Assembly: GCA_025642075.2 (NCBI GenBank)
Contig: JAODUO010000047.1
Coordinates: 173,501 to 237,500 of the forward strand
DNA: 64,000 bases
Direction: 5' to 3'
Source of the DNA: Ridgeia piscesae
Lineage: Eukaryota > Annelida > Polychaeta > Sabellida > Siboglinidae
Positions 24,956 through 36,800 of the stretch are shown here, in pieces. The notes below the pieces were generated by a model. That model saw only the letters and a program-made list of their open reading frames with translations. It made no database searches and was not told where the DNA came from. A program made the position numbers and the translations under genes. Position 1 is the first letter of the stretch. The number at the start of each line of letters is the position of its first letter.

Positions 24956-27900
24956 ATTTTTGGAAATCTGACAAGAAGAAACATTGTTGGGCTTTGGCAG
25001 GATATTTCAGTTGCATTAGAGTGCTACTAATATATCATCATCAGGGGTACAGGGCAGTCACGACCCAACATTATTTTTCCTCAATTCCATAATTATATGG
25101 ACAAGAGGACCACAGGAAAAAAAAAAGTTAGACATGAAACAACATGGCAATGACCACCAGTTTACAGTGGCCAACACAGGAACCAAACGACAGTGTAGGT
25201 GCAGGCAAAATGGGATGGACAACATTTATCGAATCGATATGTTACACAGTTGGTATTTGCCTACTCATCATGTAAAACAATTCATTGAATCATGACACTG
25301 AACGAAGCACCTGCCACCCACCATCCATGTAACCACAGCACTGGCAGGTGACAAGATACAGCAGTCAACAACATCACCAACCATATGATATACGTCACAG
25401 CAAATGCAACACTTGCTGGTGTGTCATTATCGACGGGCCGATGCAGACCGTCACAATACAAAACCTGGGCCGCCCGCAAGGAATACACCTCCGCCATATC
25501 TTCAACAACACGTAGAAAACGCAACTGCAACGCAGCCACGACTTGATGACACAGTAACATATTTGTAACGGGCGTTAGCTTCAAATACAAACAGTGCCTT
25601 TCCGACGCTAGCAAAACACCGTTTCTCTCACTGATAACAGCTTTATATATATATATATAAATTGTCAACATGTAGCAGAGCATGCGGCTAATCGATTGAG
25701 TGGGCAGCAGCATATTCACAGATACATCAGTTGCAATGCTGCATCTGTCTAAGCTCACAGCGACTGCCACAAGCCATTTGCAACTCATACACACATTCAA
25801 ACATTTAACAACCACCGAAATACATCGAAAAACAAGACGTATAATAATAATAATAACAATAGCTTTGAACTTCAGCCGTTTGGGCCACTTATTTTCACAC
25901 ATAATCGATTCATTAATTTAACAAACAAACAAACAATTTTGCCATAGCTTATCACGGAAACACACACAGATTAGCAATGGCACGACAGGAACAGGACAAG
26001 TGGCACAGTGAGTGACCATATAGGATAACAACAACACGAGCTCCGTTTGCAACACCAAAATACACGATTAAACACAAATACAATTTAAACAAACAAGACA
26101 TGGACATGTAAAATCTGACGAAAATCGTTATGAAAGTATTCAAACATGTCTCATTCTGCGGGTTCAGTAATGACCAAAACTGGACAAGGAAGATAACCAA
26201 CATGTCACGATGCACAGCATGTATCTTGCCCTGCCGTGCCATATCTTGGACAGCCTTGACCAACGTCCAGGCTTCGGACAGAACTTCCACCTAGTTAACG
26301 TACTACACGAGCACCGTTACACGACATTCTCTCATTAATCCTATCACAAAATGCCGCATCTGCATGGGTCTGACGCACCAACGTTCATCCAAATATACAA
26401 AGCTTAACCCTCTCCCGCCAGTGGCCAGTCGTGCCATATTGCAGTTTCAACACTACTGCTGCGCCAGCTAGTGAATGCATTGCCAACCAAACTGTGCCTA
26501 GGCCAGAAGCAAGTGCAAGCAAACTACAACTCAACCTGACCAATCCTGACAGGAGCCTTTTGCATGAGAACAGGCAGCCACTGAGGCAGAAACAACCAAA
26601 CTAGACACACGCGTCACCGGATTCAGCACCTGGGCAAATATGTGGGAAACTGGGTAATCAGTGTGCTGAGAAATCTCCATGGGAAAACAATCTGCAGCTC
26701 ACGTTTAACCAACATGGTGGATGACTAAAAAACAGAAGTGTTCCGACATAATAATGTCTGCTCCATGTTCTTCGATGGATCCAGTGACTGTGTATCAACG
26801 CTGTATGTAAATGTCTATGTCAAAGTTCGCTCACGGTTGCACACAAGTTAAGCACTGAAAGGCAATGTGACACACACACGTACGCACGCACGCGCACCCA
26901 CACACACACACACCAGTATTAAAGAGGTCAATCTAAATTTCTGCATAGTTTCGCCACAAACAACCCAGATGCCTGTCTCTCCTGCAGACTGTGCTGGCGA
27001 ATGAAATGGAAGCAGTTCTCTGTCATTGAAAACTGTGTGTCACACCCGGTCTCACAAACAGATCTCATCACGTTTTACGTGTGTGCCATCTTGCAGTCCA
27101 TCCGTGAACTATCAAACACAGTCAGCAGTAAACGCTGTCTAGCAAAGCTGTGCAGAAGCACGAACTGCCGCCAGCAAGTGAAACAGCTTCGACGTGAAAA
27201 TACAGAAGGCACATCTTTGGTTGAAGTAGCCGCTGATTCATCGGAGGCTTATTCCTCGCAGTGGCATGTAACCACCTCCTTGCAGCATTTGGCTACGAAC
27301 CAACTCGGGCTTTAGGAAGCACGCTTCCTGATCAAATGCTTGCGTGCCAATTGAATTGTGCCAATGCGATATGCCAAATAGGATACTGCCTGTGACTCAG
27401 TTAGCCGAGGTCATTCTTTTGTTAGTCACATCATTTGGAACTCTCAAGTTAAAAGGCAGAAACAAGGTTTCAGTTGTTAGTATCCTAATGAAATTGAAAC
27501 TGACTCTCGGCAGTATAAAATAGCATGTAAGTTCTACGGTTGCTACCATCCTGTTGGTTTGCTGACATCATGTATTCAAGAAGGTATCAGACGTACACCT
27601 ATAATGTCACATGTTAATAGAAAGACTTCGTTGTCAAATGACAACCTGGTCTTCTCCAGTTGCTGCCAATGCGTTCTGCCTCAGTTGTACTGGTTTTTGT
27701 TGTAAAACGTTACTCGGGACGTACCTGCAAGCAGAACAGATAGTACTGAGCATCACATCTAAATATGTATGGAGGCGTTCTGATGACATAGAAGTCTCAC
27801 ACATATCAAATGAAACACAGCATTAGTTAATTTAGTACATGTAACATTCCTTTTGTTTCAGGTTTGAAAAGTCGCTAACATACTTCACATGTAAGGTTCT

Positions 27901-28844
27901 TTTCAGAACTGTTAACACTTAAAAAATACCTATCCATACAGTACAGTGGACTAGTTCTGAGACATGGCTTCACAGGTAACAGGAAAGTCTAAAATTTAAT
28001 AGTTAACTACACCAGTTAGCATAACACTGAGCACAGCACTGGGTGTCATAGAAACTAAGTGCACCTAAGAGGTCAGGGGTCATGCTCCTCAGAACTGACC
28101 TTTCCTTCATGTGACCGGTTGCTTAGCAAAAACTCTGTCAAAGCGTAAAAATGGGTGCCAAACATGTAGCATGTTTGTGCATATCGTCATATATTTTGTT
28201 GAAATTATGATTTCATATTTTTATGACAAAAACATACAGAAATATTCGCAGTAGTGTCCACTAGATGCCACGGTGCATAAATAATGTAATTCACATATAC
28301 AAGTACCACTATAAACATTGTTGTTTGAGGCAAAGCTTGACGTAATGGACACATCACTTCTTACTTCAGAATGATGCATTCATTCTGATGTATCTACACT
28401 TCAAAAGTCTACGAGTATAATGTGACAATTTTGTGAAATAACAGTTGAGGTGAAGACTTGGTTGTCACATCAAGGGGACCACCATGCTAGGACCCAGTAC
28501 ACTGTCTGCGGGGCAGGTATGGACCATGGATGTATGGTAACACCTAGCGGTGAACACTTACGTTTACTTCTCGTCACCTTCTCCCATTCTGAAACATCAA
28601 CATTGCCACTGGTCAGTCAATATCAGACAACTTTTATTTTTAATTTACAAGTATTCCTATATATTTGTAACAATACTTATGCACAGCTAGTAATGTTCCT
28701 TCTTACTACTTACTGCTGGTCACCATAATTCCTTTCATTCCTGATTATTTCCGACAACATATTTCAAACAACGGCTCTTGAAATGCCAAATCACCACAAG
28801 CCCGAATATATAAATAATGACCAGGACTAGAACTATACTCTACA
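24956..28844. other. Long stretch without a supported gene
   Basis: A 206-codon minus-strand ORF at 25282-25902 is open and partly hydrophobic. It runs through a small (TA)n and has no recognisable domain or splice context, so I do not call it a gene. A CA/CG simple repeat lies at about 26870-26915. The 104-codon plus ORF at 27001-27315 is likewise unsupported. The region could be a long 3' untranslated region of a minus-strand gene. Confidence 0.4.
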
Positions 28845-28935
28845 CTGTAGTCCGCTAGTCCGTACACTAGAAAAGATAAGGGCAGACTAGTAAACCTGCC
28901 TAATAACTAGTCCGGTTGTCTAGTAAAGGTCAATA
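28845..28935. repeat. CTAGT-rich repeat fragment
   Basis: Contains gactagtaaacctgcc, ctagtccggttgtctagtaa and related words. It matches 33115-33185 in the same orientation and resembles 6440-6545. It borders the large transposon relic. Confidence 0.6.
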
Positions 28936-29321
28936 TGTCTAGTGCTGGTTTCATATATCGAAGTATCGCGATACTTGCGAAAGTTCGATACCGATATTTA
29001 GTGGTATCGCGATACTTCGATACTTTTGGTATCGAACGCCCACTGTTCGATACCTTCGATACCTTCGATACCTTCGATACCTTCGATACCTTCGATACTT
29101 CGATACTTGACATCGAGTCCATTCGACGATGTCGATGCGAAGACGCAACATCGTTGTTGATGACGACGTTGTTTACGGGAGCTATCACTACAGCGCTTCG
29201 CAGCCTAAATTGACTTAGGCGTGTTTGTTTAAAAATAATATAACATAAAATGTGAATTGTTTTCTAAAACTTTATTGTAGAGTTAGTTTGTATAATAACT
29301 GTTTTCTGTGAGCGATCTTAG

Positions 29322-30888
29322 CCTACCGTAAATCCTGTATTACTAGCCGCGGCTACTAATACAGTAGTGTGTAGCCGAAATGAGGACGAAAACGCCAAAG
29401 TTGGGGTGCGGCTTTAAATACAGTAATTTGCCGAAACAAATTGACATTTGGGTCACAGAATTGCCAGTATAAACGTGAAAAACTTACCGAAGAAACAAAG
29501 CCGGTTTTATAAATAACACATTGTATTACAATTGCTACTTGTGCTAAACAAATGATATAACACAGTTAATAAAATCCCATGTCCATAAAATGTTCAGATA
29601 CAACGATCAGAATATGAAAATATGTCACAGTTAAAACACCACAAGTCCCTTTCATCGTCGCCGTCAAAGAATGCCTTGGCTAGGTCGGGGAAGGGAACGG
29701 CTCGGCGGCACCATTTCAGGTATCCATTTCAACTTTGGCAACATCGTTGACCTTTGCCGTGGGTCCGCGTGCACCAATAATTCCTTTCACGGTTAATATA
29801 ATCCTTTGTCAACACTATTATAGTATTGTCGCTGTCAAAGAACGCTGTCGCGAATGGCATGATGGTGTCATTCAGTGTAATGTGTTCGTGTCTGAGTCAT
29901 TGCTGCTGCCACACGAGCCGGGCAAATAAATGTTATGTCATCGTCCTTTGTTAGCATAAATCCCACGCCTTCTGTTTTGTTTTGACATTAGTTTTAATCT
30001 CAGTTCCAAGAACAATGTTCACACGTTTACAAAAGCCAGGCTTCATGCCGATTGTCAAAATAACACCACACTCTACCAGGGCTTCCCAGCCATTGACGAC
30101 CGAGTTAATTGCATTTGCTTTGCTTTTCCCCCCGTTTTTGTCCAAATTAACGTAGTAATATTCTGATTAAAATACATACTGTGTCGTACTTATAAATGCA
30201 TTACAATGAGTCTTTCAGTTATTCATTTATGATCATTATTAGCAAAGTTATGACTTCTATAAACACGTAAAAATCCAAGCTGGCTAGGAGTGCAAGTATC
30301 AGTTAATTGTTGCTAGCCGGGGAGCGCTTTAAGTAAGGTCGGACAAACAAGGCTTGGTAGAAACTCGGGATTTGGTCAAAAGTCGGGGTCGGTTTAATTA
30401 GGTGTGCGGCTATTAATACAGGATTCTACGTAGGTCAGACTTCCTAGCCTCGTTATCAAACCAAGATCGTACGTGACCTACTTGTGATACTTTCATCTTT
30501 GGATGTATGGACATTCTGCCACCCAATTATATTCCGATAGCATGGTGAAATTGTGGTAATTTCCCCCCCCGTTTTTGTCCAAATTAACGTAGTAATATTC
30601 TGATTAAAATACATACTGTGTCGTAATTATAAATGCATTACAATGAGTCTTTCAGTTATTCATTTATGATCATTATTAGCAAAGTTATGACTTCTATGAA
30701 ACTCCAAATTGCGTGCGCTATGGCAGTATGTCGCACGCAGTTAATGGCCTTGGCTCAAAGTCGGGGTGCGGCTTTAAATAAGGGTTTTGCCGATATCAAA
30801 CAGCGCGGAGGAAATTCGGGATTTAGGTCAAAAGTCGGGGTGCGGCTTTAATTAGGGGTGCGGCTAGTAATACAGGATTTACGGTAGG
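29322..30888. mobile_element. Nested DNA transposon with 29-bp perfect inverted ends
   Basis: The left end (29322-29350, beginning cctaccgtaaatcctgtatt) and right end (30860-30888) are perfect reverse complements over 29 bp. TA lies two bases in from each outer edge, so the true element may start at ccgtaaatcc with a TA target duplication, as in Tc1/mariner-type elements. The motif gtgcggctttaa recurs at about 29406, 30763 and 30840, and a variant is at 30380. The interior has only decayed ORFs. On the minus strand, fragments around 29680-29950 and the frame at 30145-29951 might be transposase remnants, but I cannot assign them. Confidence 0.8.
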
Positions 30889-30935
30889 TCAGACTTCGCT
30901 TAGCCTCGTTATCCAAACCAAGGATCGTACATGAC
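30125..30935 (+). repeat. Tandem duplication spanning the nested element's right end
   Basis: Copy A (about 30125-30480) and copy B (about 30562-30935) share gtttttgtccaaattaacgt, cattacaatgagtctttcag and gtaggtcagacttc, with an offset of about 437-456 bp. Each copy contains one right inverted end and the sequence beyond it (agcctcgttat, then atcgtac). The duplicated unit therefore includes element plus outer flank. Confidence 0.85.
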
Positions 30936-33114
30936 GCTCTCGCTTGGTGGCACTACCATGTCATCTTTCTCCCTACTTTACTTACGGTTACGCGTACAAA
31001 AACACACATCCAATAGCATTTTTATAGAGTGTTTATTGCACGCACTAGTATTTATGAAACTAGTTTAATAATAATATTGTTAATATAAATAATTATTTGA
31101 GCACGATGCAGAGGCTTTGTTTATCCGGGTTCCGTTTGGTGGCGCTGTTTTGTTGTTTGGTGGCGCCACCATTTGCCGTACACGACGCCCACAACCAAGA
31201 CGAACGACAACATGTCGAACGTTCATCGCTAATTTGGCACTTTTCCAACAAAGACTGTCTGCTATGCTAGAAACGTCTCAAAGATAGTGAGGGAAATACA
31301 TCGAACATGTCACCAATCAAGAAGCTATCAAAACGTGATGATCAACTTTCATCGTACGGCATGTGATGTCAACGTCGTCGACGTCGTGGACAACGTCGCA
31401 TTGCCATTGACTCGAGAACGTGTTCTATCGAAATATTCGACAATGAGCAAGCAGTGGACATCAAGTTACAGTCAAGCGATCGCCATCGATGCGAATCTAC
31501 AAGTAACTCGGCACAGCGTCAAGAAGTGACATATACGACGTGACTGATTAACGATGACGATTCGCTTACTGCATCTACTGTCACTGTGACACTGGCACTG
31601 GCCAAACAGGTTCACCAGTGGCAGAGCCAGAGGTAGAGGAAGAAACTGACCTGTTCTTGAAAACAGTTGCAAAAACATAATGGGGCTTGTTATGTGTACT
31701 TGATAACGTGGTAATTTAAGTTTTATATTTAAAAAAATATTGGTGTGAACTGGGAAGTACAATTGTAATTTAAATTAATATTTTTTCAATTATTAATTAG
31801 TGTTATTTTATTGTAATCATCTATACAGTTTTGATGCTAAATCACAATTATCTTTATGATAGAATTAATAATAAAAAAGTTATAACAGTGAGGGTTCAGC
31901 TGTGCTAGCAGTGACACATTGACTTAAAATTAAGCTGCTATATTAAAGTGTATTTACAAACAGCTGGGGTGAAGTACTGTTATTAATTTAAAATAATTCC
32001 GTGCAATTAATTAATTAATTTGTCACTAGGTATTTTATTGCAGTTGTCTTTATTGTTTTAATATTATATTACAGTTACCTTTTAGTTTTACAACAGTAAT
32101 CAATTATATTGAAACTGTTGTTTGGGTACTTACATAAATTGAAAATTGCATATTAATCATTGTTTGCATGACTATAAAATTGTCACATATTTCCCTACAA
32201 GTGAAACATTTTGTGTTTCTGTGGCATTAGTCTAAGTGGATAATAGTGTTTCTTTGAAGATCTCTACTGTAAATTTCGAGTATCAACTAAAAATCTAGTA
32301 TCGATTGATATCGAAGAATTCTGATATCGAACCAGTAATATATCGATCGGTATCGAAGAATTCTGGTATCAAACCAGTAATATATCGATTGATATCGAAC
32401 CAGCACTACTTCTGTTGCATACTGTGCTTCTACTGGGAACTGTGTTCTATGTGAAAATTAGACTTAATTACAACGTAAGTATCGAGTATCGAACAAAATT
32501 CAGGTATCGATCGGTATCGAACAAAACCTGGTATCGAACCAGCACTAAATTCCCACCCCACAGTAGTCAATCAAGTCTCAGTAGTTTGTAGTCACAGTGA
32601 CCCTAGCCATAACCAATCCACAGGCCAGGATGTAAGTGAATCACAACTCATTAAAACATTGATAAATTGCTGCCAGTGAACAACTGGCTACTGTAGTGAC
32701 AGCTTCATTTACTGATAAATGATGACATTTTCTTAACCATAGCCACCAGCTATGAACTTGTCTAGGCATTAATTGTAAGATTAACTGTTCTAGATACATG
32801 CCTATAATTTTCTAGTGTGTTATTTTTGTTAATTAATACATTCCAGCAGCAGTTTTTAAAAGACCATAATGTGAGGTCAATTTCCGGAATGAATATAAAA
32901 AATTCATAATGGTATCTGGTAGGGTCAATGAGCACAATTGGCATTTTTTGTCAATTGCACAGTTCTTCATTAATTACTGAAATTGTTATTTCTTTATTTC
33001 TTTGTCACCTTTATGAACACTGCATTATTTCTTAACTGGGGTTGCAAAAACACTGGGTTTTTTAGTTTTAAATAAAATTGTAACGTCTTAAATTTGGGTT
33101 GTTTTATCTTTTGT

Positions 33115-33185
33115 CAGTCTAGTAAACCTTTCGGCGGACTAGTAAACTTTTATATTTACTAGTCCCGCTGTCTAGTAAAATAAAT
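33115..33185. repeat. CTAGT-rich repeat fragment
   Basis: Carries gactagtaaac and gctgtctagtaaaa and matches 28845-28935 in direct orientation. Confidence 0.6.
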
Positions 33186-33317
33186 GCTAAGTTCTACCCT
33201 GATGACTGAAAAAAATTGTGTTAACCAACCACCCATTCCCAAATCCAGTCATGTGACACATCATGTGACACTCCAAACAAACACATTCAAAGACATAGCT
33301 GACTAGCTACTGGTGTC

Positions 33318-33624
33318 CAGGGCTTTATGCAGGACCAAATTATTGCCAGTCATACATGTTTTGGTTCACATGTGGATGTTAACTGTCAAGCCAGTTTATT
33401 AAACTTAAAATGTGTCTGATTACCTTAAATGGACTACAAACACACATTTACACTCACTTCTAAGACATAACTGACAATATCTATGCTTCTGGAACACATT
33501 TTTTTATCCTTCATTTTTGTACCCGCCCACCACGTGTTCACCCATATTTCTACCCATCCACGACAGTTATTACCCGTCCAAATGACGGGTGGACGGGTCA
33601 GTCGGGTCTCTGCATAAAGCTATG
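33318..33624 (+). mobile_element. hAT-like MITE with 8-bp target duplication
   Basis: The left end cagggctttatgcagga and the right end tctctgcataaagctatg are imperfect inverted repeats. Flanking 8-mers ctggtgtc (33310-33317) and ctgatgtc (33625-33632) differ at one base, the size expected for hAT insertion. The 3' third holds a palindromic-looking array of accc-gtcca words (for example ccgtccaaatgacgggtgg). Other family members are at 18930, 44543 (inverted) and 45938. It has no ORF. Confidence 0.85.
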
Positions 33625-33879
33625 CTGATGTCTAGCACAGGCTTTACCATCAAAGGCCATATGTCAGTCATAATTAATTAATTTACCAAGTACATAATTT
33701 CAGACATTCATCGTTCTCAGTGACAGTGCGGGTTTCTTCATATATCCAACATGCCAATTCCAATTAGAGAGCTGACAGACAGAGAGAACCAGCACTTCAA
33801 TTTGTTACTTAAATAATAACATAAATAATAACATATAAAAATAACGTGTTTACATGCAACAATTTGTCTAAATAATTAC

Positions 33880-36800
33880 CTTTGTAAAGGAACGTAACGG
33901 CGCCCTCGACGTCAAACTTGCCTCGCTGGAAGTTGAAATCATTGGCACGATTATACAGTAGACTGGCGCCATGGCGACTGATAGGTTTGGCAGCATGCGA
34001 CGGCACTGGCGAATCACTGACCAGATGAACATGTTCGGGACACGCATGCGAGACGCTAGACGATGCCAGGTCTGGTGCCACCCTGTGGTGTGGACTAGCA
34101 ATGTGGGGCAAGACAACACCATTCACTGGCGTGAGGAACTTGGCCCGGTAAATGTCCGCGGCGTTACCGCCGGGCAGCTGCGATGACGACGTTGTCGCAG
34201 CAGCATGACTAAGACTACTATCACGTGGAGGCGGTGGCTGTACGGGGCCCGTCACGGGGTCGTCGCGTTCGCATGTCACGCATGCATCGTTGCAACTGCC
34301 CCCGTCGCTGTTCTTCGTAATCTCGTTCACGGAAATCGTCTCGGGCCCGAAGCCGAACGATATGCCAAGGTTTTGCGGTAGCTCGTTGAGCTTCTTGTCG
34401 AAAAATATAACAGACTTATTCGTTTTACTCCTCTTCATCGAACTGACGCCCGCCTTTGGTGCGACCACCGCTGCCCTGTTACAGCTGCCAGCACTTGGCA
34501 GTGCACCCACACGGGTAGCTGGAGGCAGACCACTATTATTCTGTGATGATAACATCTTGCTGCTGTCAATGTTTGTATTTACAATGCTAACTGATACGTC
34601 ACCGACCACAGCACCAGCACTGCTTGGCAGACTTTTATTACTAGATTGTGTTTCCTTGGCAACAACGTCTTGCTTATCACTAGGTGGCACTGCGACAGCA
34701 GCGTGACATGGAACTTTCTCCGGGCATACACGCTGCCCGGTGATGTCCTCAGCAATGAATTCTGGGATGTCTGTATTTGGTTCCTCTTCAATGCCACTGG
34801 ACCGAATCGGACAGACCCTTGATTCAATGCTCCCGCTATGAAGGCCACTGCACACAGAAGGCTCGGATCTTGTCCTGGGGCACGAGTCCAACCCTGAAAC
34901 GGGCAGCGAACACGAACCATCGTTTATCTGGACGCCGTGTGTGGACGACTGGCTGCAGACGGATGCCTGGTCAGTAGATTCCATGTCCATCTGTGCCAAT
35001 GTCTTTTTCGTGATGGTGACAACGTCATCAGGCATCACCAACGTTCTCACACTGTCGCTGTGTGGACTGGTATCAACGGAAGACAACACTGGCGAAGACA
35101 ATGCCAGCTGTACACACGTAGACTGGGGTAGGGCCACGCTCGGGCCACACCCGGCCATAGGTTTTGTATTCTGTACACCTAATGGTTCTGTGTGTTCTAC
35201 ACTGCTGATCACAGCTTTCTCTCGATTCACGTCTTTTCCATATTTAACGCCGGCGGCGTGACCGTCGGCACCGGTCAGATGTGTCTGTTCGGCCCGATAG
35301 AGGGCACCACTGTCTTTCCCTGGCCGCTGTGCCGCCGCTATTTTTGCATAGGACTGCTTTGCGAGGTTACTAGGTGAAAGCCCTCCGTCGAGCCGCCCGC
35401 CAAGATCAGAGCCAATCGGCACAGACTTCACTGACTCCATATCACTGTCGTCTTGCATACCATCCACAGGAGGGGCGTTGCCCGTAGAGTTGCGGCGCCC
35501 CTCCCGAGATCGCCCCAGCACTGGGAAGGAGGATGGGCTAAGCGCCCTCTCGACGTGTGCGTCGTCGGAGCATACGCTTGATGTCGGCGGCGGCGTCACC
35601 GAATGCACGCTGACGTGTGGCTTGCGATGAGGCTCCACCTGACACAAGGCATGAAACACAGAGTCCTTCTGCACGGCGGTGACAGCCTCTTTTGGTCGTT
35701 TCTTTTTCTTCTTCACCTCCTTGAACTCATCCTCCTGTGGGAGGCTGCAGCCAAAGTCTAAGTCTGTGAAGATGTACGTGTCGGTGACACCAACGATGTG
35801 GATCGGCGACACCAACGACATGTCTTTCGTCGACCTAGTGTCGAGTACAGAATTCATGTTGGCGACACTATCCGTCACTGAGCTTCCTTCACTTCCCGTG
35901 CAGACGTCCGACGCCTTCCCCTCCGACCCACCGCTTTGCCCCTTACTGTTCGTTTCCGACACTTTCCGCTCACCCCTCCCACACCCGGGCTTCTTCGCGG
36001 AAAAGGAAGTCTTCTGCTCAGTGGCACCACCAAGTGTCACCGGAGCAAGTGATGGAACGCCATTCACCTGTCCATTCTGTTGTCGCTGCTTCTTCTGGCT
36101 GTTATCGATGAAATCCACCAGCGTTTCGATCGGTTCATTACCGCGGTTACCGGGGATGTCTTTGGCCTGCATGGTGCAGGGTTCCTTCCGTCCGCGTTTC
36201 GCCTTCTTTGCCTTCTTCTCAAGAAAGCGACTATCGGAGGAAGATGACATTTGGCTCTGGCTCATGTCTGACAACTCGTAGCCACTGTCGGCGCGAGAGT
36301 GAGGCTCCGACGACCCACTGTCTGTCGTCTTGCCGCTCGAGGGTTGCTTCTTTGTCGTAGCAACCATTGGGTTCCCATTAATGTCCCTCTGGGGCCTGGC
36401 GTCCTCAGCCTCGTCACCTGTCAACATTGTCAAACATTTAACAGTATTCAATTATACAGTCTAGGTTCGTTATAGCTACTTTCCGTTCGTTATAGCTACA
36501 TTTTTCCCCTGTTATAGCTAGTCATTAAGATTAGCAGGCAAACTAGTCCCGTTATAGCTACCGGTACTTATTTAATTACACAATTCAGGAGGGGACAGCA
36601 AGAGGGAGCATTAGCTATTTTAGATTACTGTAAGATTTCTACATGAAATATATTAATGAAGGACACATTTTAAAAGTCAAGAATGATATATAAATGAAAC
36701 TGTCAGTTAAATGGAAAATAAATCACTTAGGCAAAACATTTTTTTCAGACAACTACCTTAATTGTACTGAGTAATTTATCAAAAAGTAATGAAAATTATC

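Larger units (their letters stand above)
28940..32547. mobile_element. 3.6-kb transposon relic with TATCGAA-rich inverted ends
   Basis: The ends are inverted: tagtgctggtt at 28940 and aaccagcacta ending at 32547. Both subterminal zones (about 28955-29110 and 32280-32540) are packed with variants of gg/gtatcgaa and cgatac, including a 10-bp tandem (ttcgatacct, about six copies) at 29047-29100. A second aaccagcacta end occurs at about 32398. This pattern of a short inverted end with repeated subterminal motifs is common in hAT-type elements, but I see no clear 8-bp target duplication and no intact transposase. The ORF at 31287-31529 is too short to judge. A different element (29322-30888) is nested inside. 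Confidence 0.7.

Noticed and set aside
25282..25902. 206-codon minus-strand ORF with hydrophobic segments
   Set aside because: It crosses a (TA)n tract, has no domain, no splice context and a poorly protein-like composition. Kept only as a note within the non-coding stretch.
31287..31529. 80-codon ORF as transposase of the 3.6-kb element
   Set aside because: Too short, and no zinc-finger or catalytic motif is visible. It may be a remnant but cannot be assigned.
34290..36281. Plus-strand ORFs of 60 to 200 codons
   Set aside because: They are antisense shadows of the large minus-strand exon at 36417-33880.
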